Shown piece by piece: positions 17,220-25,248 of a DNA stretch of 52,970 nucleotides. The position numbers and the translations under genes are program-made. This DNA is from Thermoplasmata archaeon (GTDB taxonomy: Archaea; Thermoplasmatota; Thermoplasmata; Lutacidiplasmatales; UBA184). The stretch's first letter is position 1. Each line of letters starts with the position of its first letter. Under the pieces are notes generated by a model. It was not told where the DNA came from. It made no database searches and worked only from the letters and a program-made list of their open reading frames with translations. Location: contig JAGWLG010000024.1 in the NCBI GenBank assembly GCA_028864975.1, positions 1 through 52,970 on the forward strand, read 5' to 3'.

Positions 17220-18245
17220 TTGGACCTCTTCACCCACGTGATCTTCGCCTACCTCCTCTCCTTCGTCCTGTGGGGCCCGGCGACCCCGTGGTACATTGCC
17301 GCGGGAGCGATGGCCGGAGGGCTACCGGATTCGGACGTGCTGTTCTATCCGCTGGCCAAGCGGTTCCCGCTCCTGCGGCACCACGGCATCACCCACTCCA
17401 TCCTGGGGGCCACCGCGGTCGCGGGAGCGGGCTCGGTCATCGTCCCGTACATCCTAGCGCCCTTCATCCCCGGGACTCCCACGGACCTCGCCGCGGGGAC
17501 CACGCTCCGCTTCTTCGTCGCGATGCTCCTGGGCGGTCTCTCGCACGTCTTCCTGGACGGCTTCACCCACTTCTCCGTGCCCCCGCTCGCTCCTTTCTCT
17601 CACCGCGAGTTCGCGCTGCACGCCGACCGGGCGATCAATCTCGGCATGACCGCCCTGACGGTCGCGACGCTGGTGACCTTGATCTGGGAGAACCGAAACC
17701 CCTCGGTCGTTCCCGTCTCGCTCTGGATCGAGACGGCGTGGGTCCTCGTGGTGATCTACGGCGGCTACCTCGTGGCCCGCGGGCTCGGTCGATGGCGGGC
17801 GGGAGAAGCGAGGGCGAGCGGGGGCTACTCGGCCGTGATCCCTACGGGCAATCCCGTCGTGTGGTTCCTTGTGGACGAAACGATCACTCCCGAGAGGTAC
17901 CACCTCCGCTACCGTCGGTACGTCCTTGGGAAGGGATACACGATGCCGGAGCGGACCGTCGACGTCGCGAAGTCGCCCCGAGGGACCGGCCCGGTCCTGA
18001 CCCCGCAGGAGGCATTGAACCGCAGCTACGCTCCTGCGATGCAGAAGAACGGCTTCCTGCACTCGAGCTATCACTTCGGCGAGGCCGAGCGGAAGGGAGC
18101 TTTCTTCGAAGTGGTCTGGTACTCGATCGAGTTCGCGATGCTGGGGCGAGCTCCGGGCGTCCGCGTTCGGGTCGAGGCGGAGTCGGGGAAGGTACAGTTC
18201 GTCGGCGGCAACTTCCTGCGTCCCCCCGCGGCCGCGGGGATTTAG
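17220..18245 (+). CDS. DUF457/YdjM-type membrane-bound metal-dependent hydrolase
   Basis: About 341 residues from the TTG at 17220, which is preceded by a gggag ribosome-binding-like run and gives the expected N-terminus (L)DLFTHVIFAYLL. A longer frame starts at 17163 but adds a stretch unlike the family. Family motifs are clear: AGGLPDSDVLFYPL, HHGITHSI, GGLSHVFLDGFTHFSVPPLAPFS. There are about five membrane segments. These proteins carry His/Asp clusters in the membrane and are predicted metal-dependent hydrolases, possibly phospholipase-C-like. The C-terminal 130 residues are soluble and cytosolic, longer than in simple members; their role is not clear. Confidence 0.82.
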   Translation: MDLFTHVIFAYLLSFVLWGPATPWYIAAGAMAGGLPDSDVLFYPLAKRFPLLRHHGITHSILGATAVAGAGSVIVPYILAPFIPGTPTDLAAGTTLRFFVAMLLGGLSHVFLDGFTHFSVPPLAPFSHREFALHADRAINLGMTALTVATLVTLIWENRNPSVVPVSLWIETAWVLVVIYGGYLVARGLGRWRAGEARASGGYSAVIPTGNPVVWFLVDETITPERYHLRYRRYVLGKGYTMPERTVDVAKSPRGTGPVLTPQEALNRSYAPAMQKNGFLHSSYHFGEAERKGAFFEVVWYSIEFAMLGRAPGVRVRVEAESGKVQFVGGNFLRPPAAAGI

Positions 18246-18277
18246 GGGGCGGAGGGGTCCTTCCTGGGACCAAGGCC

Positions 18278-18283
18278 TTTTAA
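18278..18283 (+). promoter_or_regulatory. TATA-like box for the tRNA-His gene
   Basis: ttttaa lies 28-33 bases before the first base of the tRNA (G-1 at 18311), the normal spacing for an archaeal tRNA promoter. Confidence 0.55.
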
Positions 18284-18310
18284 CGGCGCCATCATGGCTT
18301 ACCACGAAGC

Positions 18311-18418
18311 GGCCGGGATAGGGTAGTCTGGCCTATCCTGGGGGACTGTGGATCCCTCGACCCGGGTTCAAAGGACAGCGGGGACCACCCCCGCCGTCGG
18401 AGACTCTCGGTCCCGGCC
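18311..18418 (+). tRNA. tRNA-His (anticodon GTG) with a T-loop intron
   Basis: Found by eye as a split cloverleaf. Acceptor arms 18312-18318 (GCCGGGA) and 18411-18417 (TCCCGGC) pair perfectly over 7 bp. U8 and A9 follow, then a D-arm with A14, G18G19 and A21. The anticodon stem is 18341-18345/18353-18357 with loop CTGTGGA and anticodon GTG at 18348-18350. The T-stem 18362-18366 (CCGGG) pairs with 18406-18410 (CTCGG). The T-loop TTCAAA...T is interrupted by 32 bases (18373-18404). G-1 (18311) faces C73 (18418), the identity pair specific to tRNA-His. The 3' CCA is not encoded. Confidence 0.85.
18373..18404 (+). other. Noncanonical 32-nt tRNA intron between positions 59 and 60
   Basis: Removing these bases restores a normal T-loop (TTCAAAT). 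The intron folds into a 9-bp hairpin with one mismatch (18374-18383 with 18389-18398, loop accac). Next to it, exon bases TTC (18367-18369) can pair with GGA (18399-18401), leaving two 4-base bulges, aaag and gact, each holding one cut site. This is a relaxed bulge-helix-bulge, the substrate of archaeal tRNA splicing endonuclease. Confidence 0.75.
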
Positions 18419-18525
18419 CTTCTCCCCCACTCGCGGGGGGCCGAGTCGAGGGGGGACCTCCCTTCTGGTCGGGACGTACCTTGGGGCCCGAGTCTCCCAA
18501 CCGATCTATGACACGGATGCCGGCC

Positions 18526-19656
18526 CTACGGCGAAGGACCTGAAGCCCCTGCAGGGGCTGTCGGTGCCGGCATTGGGGAGGGAGGGAACGCGGGCTGGGA
18601 GGAAGGCAAGTACCTCTTCCTCAGTCGGAAGAGGACGAGGAAGGCCGCTGCGAGAACTGCCCCCACCAAATAGTCCTGGAGGGCGAAGGTCACGACGAAG
18701 TCCCACGGAACGAGCCAGGAGAGAAGACCGAAGGCGAAGTACACCTTGTGAAGGGAGTTCCCGCTCCTCCCTGCCTCGCGGACGACGAGGAAGAGCGCCA
18801 CAAGTGCGCTACCGAGCTCTCCGGCAATGACGAGGAGAGGGAAGGAGAGGAGGTGGGGGGCCACGAGATAGAACAGCAACCAGGCGGAACCGAACGCGAT
18901 GCCCAGCCCCAGGAACCACCGGGGCGAGCGCCGAGGCAGAAGGGATCGGGGGTAGAGCCAGTCCCCCTTCGCGAACCGCGCAGCGATCACGAAGAGCGCC
19001 ATCACTCCCAGGAGGAACCCGAGGATCAGGTAGCCTTCGAAGTAGTTCGGGACGAACCCGAAGAAGCCCCAGATCACGGCGAACGTCAGGGCCCCCAGGG
19101 CCCACAGGAGCCCTCGATCCGTCAGGAACCGGTGGCCCCGGGTCTCGGGGTAGAGGAGCTCCACCAGAAGGATCGGCAGGGCGATGCTGAAGAGCGCATG
19201 GAAGAGTGCGATCACTACCGCAAAGACCCAGCTGACCCCGAGAAAATGGCCGTACGTGGCGAGGTAGCCCGCGGCGCTGCTGTGGGGATACACCATCGTC
19301 TTGGTGGCGATCCCCTCCTCGGCGATGCCGTAGGCGATCCCCAGCGGGAGCACCCCCGCCCAGCCGTTCTTCCACCGGAGGGCGAGGTCTCGGATGAGGA
19401 GCGACCCCGCACCGTAGAATCCCAGAAGGCCGAGCACCGCGACGGGGTTGATGAGGTTCCACACCGGGGTCGAGCCGGTGAGGAGCTCGGGGATGGTTAC
19501 CGCCAGGGTGACGAGGGTCAGCTGGGCACGGTTCTCGTGGGCCCAGGAGCGGAGCCGGTCCAGTCGCGAGCGAGCTTGGGGCGGCACCCCACCTGAACAC
19601 ATCGGGGGAGGCACGGAGGACGGGAGAGGGCTGGACGGAGCGAGGGTGCCCGACAT
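18526..19656 (-). CDS. Polytopic membrane protein of unknown function
   Basis: 376 residues with about nine to ten hydrophobic helices (for example PVAVLGLLGFYGAGSLLI, SWVFAVVIALFHALFSIALPILL and ALGALTFAVIWGFFGF). The N-terminal 35 residues and C-terminal 25 are Pro/Ser-rich and look cytosolic. A conserved-looking polar motif, GIAYGIAEEGIATKTM, lies in an early loop and recalls the EE-motif of CPBP-type intramembrane proteases, but the full CPBP motif set is not visible, so I do not assign that family. AT-rich runs at 19675-19682 and 19694-19702 could serve as promoter on the minus strand. Function is unknown. Confidence 0.75.
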   Translation of the reverse strand: MSGTLAPSSPLPSSVPPPMCSGGVPPQARSRLDRLRSWAHENRAQLTLVTLAVTIPELLTGSTPVWNLINPVAVLGLLGFYGAGSLLIRDLALRWKNGWAGVLPLGIAYGIAEEGIATKTMVYPHSSAAGYLATYGHFLGVSWVFAVVIALFHALFSIALPILLVELLYPETRGHRFLTDRGLLWALGALTFAVIWGFFGFVPNYFEGYLILGFLLGVMALFVIAARFAKGDWLYPRSLLPRRSPRWFLGLGIAFGSAWLLFYLVAPHLLSFPLLVIAGELGSALVALFLVVREAGRSGNSLHKVYFAFGLLSWLVPWDFVVTFALQDYLVGAVLAAAFLVLFRLRKRYLPSSQPAFPPSPMPAPTAPAGASGPSP

Positions 19657-19870
19657 ACGTGCGCACCGTGTGCGTGAAAAGCCTCGGAAGGGGTATTTGA
19701 ATGGCCCAGAACGAGAGTGCCGGGCTCATGGGCCCCTCCACCGCAGCTCAGTCGCGCGCGCTCTGCTCGCTCGCCCGGATTGGCTCGACGCGCCCCGCGG
19801 CGCTCCGCCCTGCCCCCCTCGTGGGCGGGCGAGAACCGATCCGCGCCACAGATGTCCCGGGTCGTGGGCA

Positions 19871-19877
19871 CATTAAT
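19871..19877 (+). promoter_or_regulatory. TATA-like box setting the start of the Kelch/Ig protein
   Basis: cattaat lies 28-34 bases before ATG 19905. It supports that ATG over the upstream ATG 19701, which would put about 68 residues of low-quality sequence before the signal peptide. Confidence 0.55.
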
Positions 19878-19904
19878 GGAGGGTGGACGCGATGGCCCTC
19901 GCTC

Positions 19905-22844
19905 ATGAGCGCAGCGATGCTCGGACGACCCGCCCCACGTCCTCGGCGCCCCGCCGCCTGTCGATCGGCCGCTGCTCTTTCTCTCCTGGTGCTGCTCCTC
20001 CTCTCCTCCGGTGGTGGCATCGGGGCCCCTACCCCGACCGTACGCGCGCCGACCGCGCATCCTTCCGTCTCTTCGCGGTCCCCTTCTGTCCCCTTCGCCG
20101 CACCGACCTGGGTCCAGCACGTCACCCGGGTCTCCCCTCCTCCCCTCGAGTACTCGGGGGTGACCTACGACCCGGTCGACGGATACGTCGTCCTGTTTGG
20201 AGGATGCAAGGCGCTGGTGGCGAACAATTGCGTCGCTCCTGCGAACGACACCTGGAGGTACCAAGGTGGGGTCTGGACCAACCTCTCGGAGAAGCTTCCT
20301 GCTCCCTCGCCCCGGTGGGGGGCGGGCTTCACCTGGGACACCTCCGACGGCTACGGGCTCCTCTTCGGCGGGGCCGGCACCGCGGGGTCCTACGCGGACA
20401 CCTGGACGTTCTTGGGGGGAAAGTGGACCAACGTCACCGCGACCGCCGGTACGCCCCCCACGGGACGGTCGGAGTTCGCGCTCTTCAACGACACGGTGGA
20501 CGGGTACGCGGTGCTGTGCTGTGGCGGGAGCAACGTGGGCAATCTGGGAGACACGTGGGAGTTCCACGGGGGGACCTGGGCCCCCCTTTCCGCGACAGTC
20601 CCGGTCCGGTGCTGCGTCCAGGGGGCGATGGACACCGCCGGCGGCCACGGGGTGATCTTCGGCGGCGGGAACAGGGGCGCGCTCGCCGATAGCTGGTTCT
20701 TCTCGGGGGGGAGCTGGACCTCCGGCCCGACCGGTCCCACGGGGGTCTGCTGTGCGGGCCTCGCCTACGACCCCGTCTACCGCTACGACCTGCTCTTCGG
20801 GGGAGGGAGCAACTCCGGACCCGTCGCGACCACTTGGACGCTCTCCGGCAGCACGTGGACGCCGCAGTCCCCTTCCGCCTCCCCCTCGGCCAGGGCGGAG
20901 GTCGCCGAGACGTTCGACGCGCGGGACGGGTACCTGATGCTCTATGGCGGCACCCCTTCGATCTCCGGCCCGATCGACAACGACACGTGGCTCTGGACCG
21001 CTCCCAACCCCCTGCTCCTCAACTCGCTCACGGCCACGCCCGACCCGGTCGACGTCACCGGCACGACTTGGATCAATGTCAGCGCCTCGGGAGGGTCCCC
21101 CAGCTACTCCTACGCCTACGCGGGGCTTCCCCCAGGCTGTACCTCTCGCAACTCCGCGAGCCTCTCTTGCGCGCCCTCGGTGGCCGGGACCTACTCGGTC
21201 TCCGTCTGGGTCAACGATACCGTGGGGAACTCGGTCCAAGGAGCTCTCCAGCTCTCTGTGGACCCGCTCCCCAGCATCGGCTCGTTCAGCGCATCCCCCG
21301 CTCCGGGCGAGGTCTCGGTCCCCGCGAACCTCACCGTCGCCGTCTCCGGTGGCTCCCCGCCCTTCCGCTACACCTATACCGGGCTCCCGGCCGGATGTGC
21401 TTCGTCGAACGCGTTCTCGCTCCCCTGCACGCCAACAGCCCCGGGCACCTTCAGCGTGGGAGTGACCGCGGCCGATGCGCAAGGGAAGGTGGCCGTGGGT
21501 TCGCTGACCTGGTCGGTGGATCCTCTCCCGTCCATCGTCGCGTTCATCGCGACCCCTTCTCCACAGGACCTGGGCCTTGTCGTGAACCTCACCACCACGA
21601 CCTCGGGGGGCACCGGACCGATGCACTACACCTACCTAGGGCTCCCGGCGGGCTGCTCCCCCCGGAACTCCGCGTCCCTCACCTGCGCTCCGGTCGCCAC
21701 GGGGACCTTCGCCGTGCAGGTGAACGCGACGGACATCTTCGCTCGATCCGCGTACGGGTTCCTGAACCTCACGGTCGGGCCCGACCTCTCCATGACCGCG
21801 TTCTCGGCCTCCCCCGTGGTGGTCGATGTCGGTGCGACCGTGGTGTTCCGCGAGTCGACCTCGGGCGGGGTCGCACCCATCTCGTACACGTACGGCGGGC
21901 TCCCACCCGGCTGTTCCTCGCGGAACCTGTCGACCGATCCCTGTACTCCTTCGGCGAGCGGGAACTTCACCGTCTTCGGCAACGCGACCGACCTACGGGG
22001 AGATCCCTCCTCTTCGTCGCTTCTTCTGACCGTCCACCGTGCGCTCGAGATCGGCGCGTTCCGTCCCCTCCGTCTTCCCTTGGACCAGGGCGACGTCCTC
22101 GGGCTGCTCGTCTCCACCTACGGCGGGACGGCTCCCTTCTCCTTCGCGTACTCCGGCCTCCCACCGGGCTGCCTCTCCTCCAACGCGTCCACCTTGAGCT
22201 GCACCCCGAGCACCTACGGCTCGTTCAACGTCACCGTCTCCGCCACGGACCCCGGAGGAGGCGCCGCGTCCGCGACCGTGAGCTTCTCGATCGCGGCCCC
22301 GTTGAAGGTGGTGAGCTTCGGGCCTACCCCATCGACGGTGGTCCTCGGAAACACGGTCCAGTTCGCGTTGGAGACCCTCGGAGGCTCCACCCCCCTCCGG
22401 ATCTCGTACCAAGGCCTTCCCCAAGGGTGCTCCTCGGCCAACAGCAGCTTCGTCATCTGCACGCCGACCGCCTCTGGGAGCACCACGGTCTCGGTCGCGG
22501 TGATCGACATGGCCGGCCACTCGGTCGAGACCAATGCCACGCTGGTCGTGCAGCCCATCCCCCCTGCGCCCGCTTCGAACGTCGCCACCCAGGAGGTGGG
22601 GCTTCCGCTGTGGGCGTGGGCCCTCCTCGTCGCGGTTGCCGTAACGATGCTGCTCGTGGGGTTCCTGCTCGGGCGTCGCCGCCGCGAGGGGAACGCCTCG
22701 GGAGCTCCGCCGGCCTCCTCCCTACCTGCGACAGCGGGCTCTCGACCTTCAGCGCCGCCGGGATCCGAGGGAACCACATGGGCCTCCGTCCCGCAGGAGG
22801 TTCCTGTGGAACCCGGCCCGCCCCCGGCTCCCCCGAGTGGATGA
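19905..22844 (+). CDS. Kelch-repeat plus Ig-like surface protein with C-terminal anchor
   Basis: About 979 residues from ATG 19905. A signal peptide (SAAALSLLVLLLLSSGGGIG) is followed by six Kelch-type repeats with the pattern YDPxxGYxxLFGG...DTWxxxGGxWTxL, probably one six-bladed propeller. About seven Ig-like domains follow, of the form GGSPPFxYxYxGLPxGCxSxNxxxLxCxPxxxGTFxVxVxATD, each with two cysteines. One membrane span (LWAWALLVAVAVTMLLVGFLLG) with RRRR after it leaves a short Ser/Pro-rich tail inside. The Ig-like domains closely resemble those of the protein at 4942-8919. Probably a surface adhesion or binding protein; the ligand is unknown. Confidence 0.87.
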   Translation: MSAAMLGRPAPRPRRPAACRSAAALSLLVLLLLSSGGGIGAPTPTVRAPTAHPSVSSRSPSVPFAAPTWVQHVTRVSPPPLEYSGVTYDPVDGYVVLFGGCKALVANNCVAPANDTWRYQGGVWTNLSEKLPAPSPRWGAGFTWDTSDGYGLLFGGAGTAGSYADTWTFLGGKWTNVTATAGTPPTGRSEFALFNDTVDGYAVLCCGGSNVGNLGDTWEFHGGTWAPLSATVPVRCCVQGAMDTAGGHGVIFGGGNRGALADSWFFSGGSWTSGPTGPTGVCCAGLAYDPVYRYDLLFGGGSNSGPVATTWTLSGSTWTPQSPSASPSARAEVAETFDARDGYLMLYGGTPSISGPIDNDTWLWTAPNPLLLNSLTATPDPVDVTGTTWINVSASGGSPSYSYAYAGLPPGCTSRNSASLSCAPSVAGTYSVSVWVNDTVGNSVQGALQLSVDPLPSIGSFSASPAPGEVSVPANLTVAVSGGSPPFRYTYTGLPAGCASSNAFSLPCTPTAPGTFSVGVTAADAQGKVAVGSLTWSVDPLPSIVAFIATPSPQDLGLVVNLTTTTSGGTGPMHYTYLGLPAGCSPRNSASLTCAPVATGTFAVQVNATDIFARSAYGFLNLTVGPDLSMTAFSASPVVVDVGATVVFRESTSGGVAPISYTYGGLPPGCSSRNLSTDPCTPSASGNFTVFGNATDLRGDPSSSSLLLTVHRALEIGAFRPLRLPLDQGDVLGLLVSTYGGTAPFSFAYSGLPPGCLSSNASTLSCTPSTYGSFNVTVSATDPGGGAASATVSFSIAAPLKVVSFGPTPSTVVLGNTVQFALETLGGSTPLRISYQGLPQGCSSANSSFVICTPTASGSTTVSVAVIDMAGHSVETNATLVVQPIPPAPASNVATQEVGLPLWAWALLVAVAVTMLLVGFLLGRRRREGNASGAPPASSLPATAGSRPSAPPGSEGTTWASVPQEVPVEPGPPPAPPSG

Positions 22845-22863
22845 GGCCGGACCGGTCGCGGGT

Positions 22864-23865
22864 TCAGCTCTCCGCGGCTGCGCTCGGATCTTCTTCGCGC
22901 TTGCGAGGACGAGCCGCCGCTCTCGCCTCCTTCAGGAAGTCGTTGCGGTGGCGAGCCGACCGCGCCTCCTCTCGAAGGTGGTCGTCGCAGAGCAGCGTGT
23001 TCTTCCAGTGCCAGGTCGCGCGGTGCCGGCAGCTCGCGACGTTGCACTTCTTCTTCCCGACGTAGGTTGTGGCCCCTCCCTCGTAGACCCTTAGGTTCCT
23101 GCCGGGCCCCCGCCCGGTCAGGACCTTGGGGACCCTCGTGCCCGGTGCGGTCGCACGGGGGAAGAGCTCCTCCAAGACCTCCGGCACCCGGTCGAGATGG
23201 TAGTCCGCCCACGTCGCGCCCCATCGGCGCAGGTCCGCCGGGGAGATCGACCAGGAAGGAAGGAGGCAGGCGCGCCCCAGCAGGGTCACTCCCTTGACCT
23301 TGCGACCGGTCTCCATATCGAACTGGGAGTCTCCGACGAGCACCAGCGGGACGTGCGGCCACTTCTCGTGGAAGGCGCGGAGATGGGCGTCCTTGGTGCC
23401 TTGCTTCGCTCCACGTACCTCCTCGAAGAAGAACCCGAGCCCCTCCCGCTCGAGCAGCACTTCGGCCATCTCGCGCTCGGCCCCCGTGGAGATGACCAGC
23501 TTCCACCCCGCCTGGTCCAGGCGTTTGAGCAGCTTCGGCACCTCCGGAAAGAAGCTCGCGTGAGCGTAGGCGTTCTTCACCTTCAGCTCATGGAACTTGT
23601 TCGCGGCGTTCTGAAGCTCGAACGGGGTGGCCTCGGGGTAGAGCTCCCGGAGCTGGAGCTCGAAAGGCTTCCCGGTGGTACGGTAGTACTGCCGCGCCGC
23701 CTCCTCCCTCGAGGTCCCAAAGACCTCGTGGAGCACCTGGGACGCTGTCGTCCCGATCGGCCGCATGCTGTCGAGCAACGTCCCGTCCAGGTCGAAGGCC
23801 AGGACCCCCCGAGGGGAAGTGGGGGGGAGGCGCCCGCCTTTCGGCGGGTCCTTTTGGGAGGACAT
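22864..23865 (-). CDS. HAD-family phosphatase with a C-terminal Cys/His motif
   Basis: 333 residues. The HAD core has motif I FDLDGTLLDS, motif II ISTGAE, motif III Lys in RGAKQGTKDAH and motif IV LVGDSQFDME, with a helical cap between I and II, so it resembles phosphoglycolate-phosphatase-like enzymes. About 80 residues follow the core. They contain CNVASC, then LLCDDHLREEARSARHRNDFL, a possible zinc site of two Cys pairs or Cys/His. The same layout (Cx4C ... LCxxHxR) occurs in the 82-residue protein after sucD. The gene shares a TATA region with coaBC, which is divergent. Substrate unknown. Confidence 0.85.
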   Translation of the reverse strand: MSSQKDPPKGGRLPPTSPRGVLAFDLDGTLLDSMRPIGTTASQVLHEVFGTSREEAARQYYRTTGKPFELQLRELYPEATPFELQNAANKFHELKVKNAYAHASFFPEVPKLLKRLDQAGWKLVISTGAEREMAEVLLEREGLGFFFEEVRGAKQGTKDAHLRAFHEKWPHVPLVLVGDSQFDMETGRKVKGVTLLGRACLLPSWSISPADLRRWGATWADYHLDRVPEVLEELFPRATAPGTRVPKVLTGRGPGRNLRVYEGGATTYVGKKKCNVASCRHRATWHWKNTLLCDDHLREEARSARHRNDFLKEARAAARPRKREEDPSAAAES

Positions 23866-23888
23866 GGGGGAGTGGTGGGTCGAGGTTA

Positions 23889-23897
23889 CATATAATT
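23889..23897. promoter_or_regulatory. Shared AT-rich promoter between HAD and coaBC genes
   Basis: catataatt lies 24-32 bases from the HAD start (23865) on one side and 19-27 bases from the coaBC GTG (23916) on the other. It is near-palindromic, so one site may drive both divergent genes, each with almost no leader. Confidence 0.6.
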
Positions 23898-23915
23898 CTG
23901 AGAGGTCCGTTCCAC

Positions 23916-25145
23916 GTGCATCCTTCAGAGGCCATACGCGGCCGGCGGTCCGAACTCCTGACCGGCCGTCGCATCGTGATCGGGATCTCGGGTTCCATCG
24001 CGGCCACCGAGACCCCCCGGATCGTCCGGGAGCTCGTCCGTCATGGGGCCCACGTGGAGGCGGTCATGACCAAGGACGCTCTGGGCATCATCACTGCCGA
24101 AGCGCTCCGTTTCGCGACAGGCTCCCCTCCCATGACCGAGATCACGGGAGATGTCGAGCACGTCCGCCACCTGGGGCGAGGACCCGGCCGAGCGGACCTC
24201 CTTCTGCTCGCCCCCGCGACGGCGAACACGCTCTCGAAGATCGCGCATGGGATCGACGACACCCCGGTCACGACCTTTGCTTCCATCGCGCTCGGAGGGG
24301 GCGTCCCGGTCCTCGTGGCCCCCGCTATGCACGAGGACATGACACGGAACCCCGCGGTGAGAGAGAACCTGCAGCGACTTGAGCAGATGGGCGTCCACTT
24401 CGTCCCGCCCGCGATGGAGGAAGGCGAAGCGAAGCTCGCCGCTCCCGAGACGGTCGCCGCCCACGTGTTGCACCTGCTCGCCCGAGGGCCCTGGAAGGGA
24501 CGGAAGGTTGTCGTCATCGGCGGGTCCACCTCCGAGCCCTTGGACGAGGTCCGCTCCCTCACGAACGAGGGGAGCGGGCGAGTGGCCCTCTCCCTGGTCA
24601 CCCAGGCTTTCTATCGCGGGGCCGAGGTCGAGGCGTGGCTGGGCCAGCTCCGGGTCCCGGTCCCGCCTTTCCTGGCACCTAAGCGGTTCACGACCCTCTC
24701 GGACCTGCGCGAGCTGATCAAAACGGAGTCCAAGTCCTTGAAGGAGGCCGACGCGGTCATGGTCCCGGCCGCGCTCTCCGACTTCACGCTCAAGAAGCAG
24801 GCCGGGAAGATCCCCTCGCTCCAGGAGAAGCTCATCCTCGAACTGACGAAGGCCGAGAAGGTCCTTCCGGAACTTCGACACCTGGTCCGCGCCCCCTCCT
24901 TGCTCGTGGGGTTCAAGCTCGAGGCGGGCCTCTCTCCGCGCGCGCTTCAGGAGCGGGCCTGGGTCTATCTTCAGGCGACCGGATGCGATGCGCTCGTCGC
25001 GAACAACCGCGAGAGCATGGGGGGGACGGCGGCCGAGGTCTACCTGGTCCGTCCCGAGGGGAAGGTGCACCCCTACTCCGGTCCAAAGGATGTGGTCGCC
25101 GGCCGCCTTCTCGATGACCTCGGGGAGAGCCTTCCGCCGAAGTAG
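23916..25145 (+). CDS. coaBC: Bifunctional phosphopantothenoylcysteine decarboxylase / phosphopantothenate-cysteine ligase
   Basis: 409 residues from a GTG start placed by the TATA spacing. The N-terminal flavoprotein half has GRRIVIGISGSIAATE, the decarboxylase His in VEHVRHLG, LLLAPATANTLSKIAHGIDDT and the substrate-clamp motif PAMHEDM. The C-terminal half is the CoaB ligase (VVVIGGSTSEPLDEVRSLTNEGSG, later LVGFKLEAG and DALVANNRESMG). The protein couples 4'-phosphopantothenate to cysteine and decarboxylates the product, two consecutive steps of coenzyme A synthesis in the cytosol. Domain order and length are normal for an archaeal CoaBC. Confidence 0.95.
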   Translation: MHPSEAIRGRRSELLTGRRIVIGISGSIAATETPRIVRELVRHGAHVEAVMTKDALGIITAEALRFATGSPPMTEITGDVEHVRHLGRGPGRADLLLLAPATANTLSKIAHGIDDTPVTTFASIALGGGVPVLVAPAMHEDMTRNPAVRENLQRLEQMGVHFVPPAMEEGEAKLAAPETVAAHVLHLLARGPWKGRKVVVIGGSTSEPLDEVRSLTNEGSGRVALSLVTQAFYRGAEVEAWLGQLRVPVPPFLAPKRFTTLSDLRELIKTESKSLKEADAVMVPAALSDFTLKKQAGKIPSLQEKLILELTKAEKVLPELRHLVRAPSLLVGFKLEAGLSPRALQERAWVYLQATGCDALVANNRESMGGTAAEVYLVRPEGKVHPYSGPKDVVAGRLLDDLGESLPPK

Positions 25146-25248
25146 CGGCCCGGGCCGTCTCCCGTGTCGTCGAGGACGGGGCGCAGATCCTCGTAGCAGG
25201 GAGAGCAATCGGCATACGTCACCGCCCTCAGCACTCCGGCATCCGACC

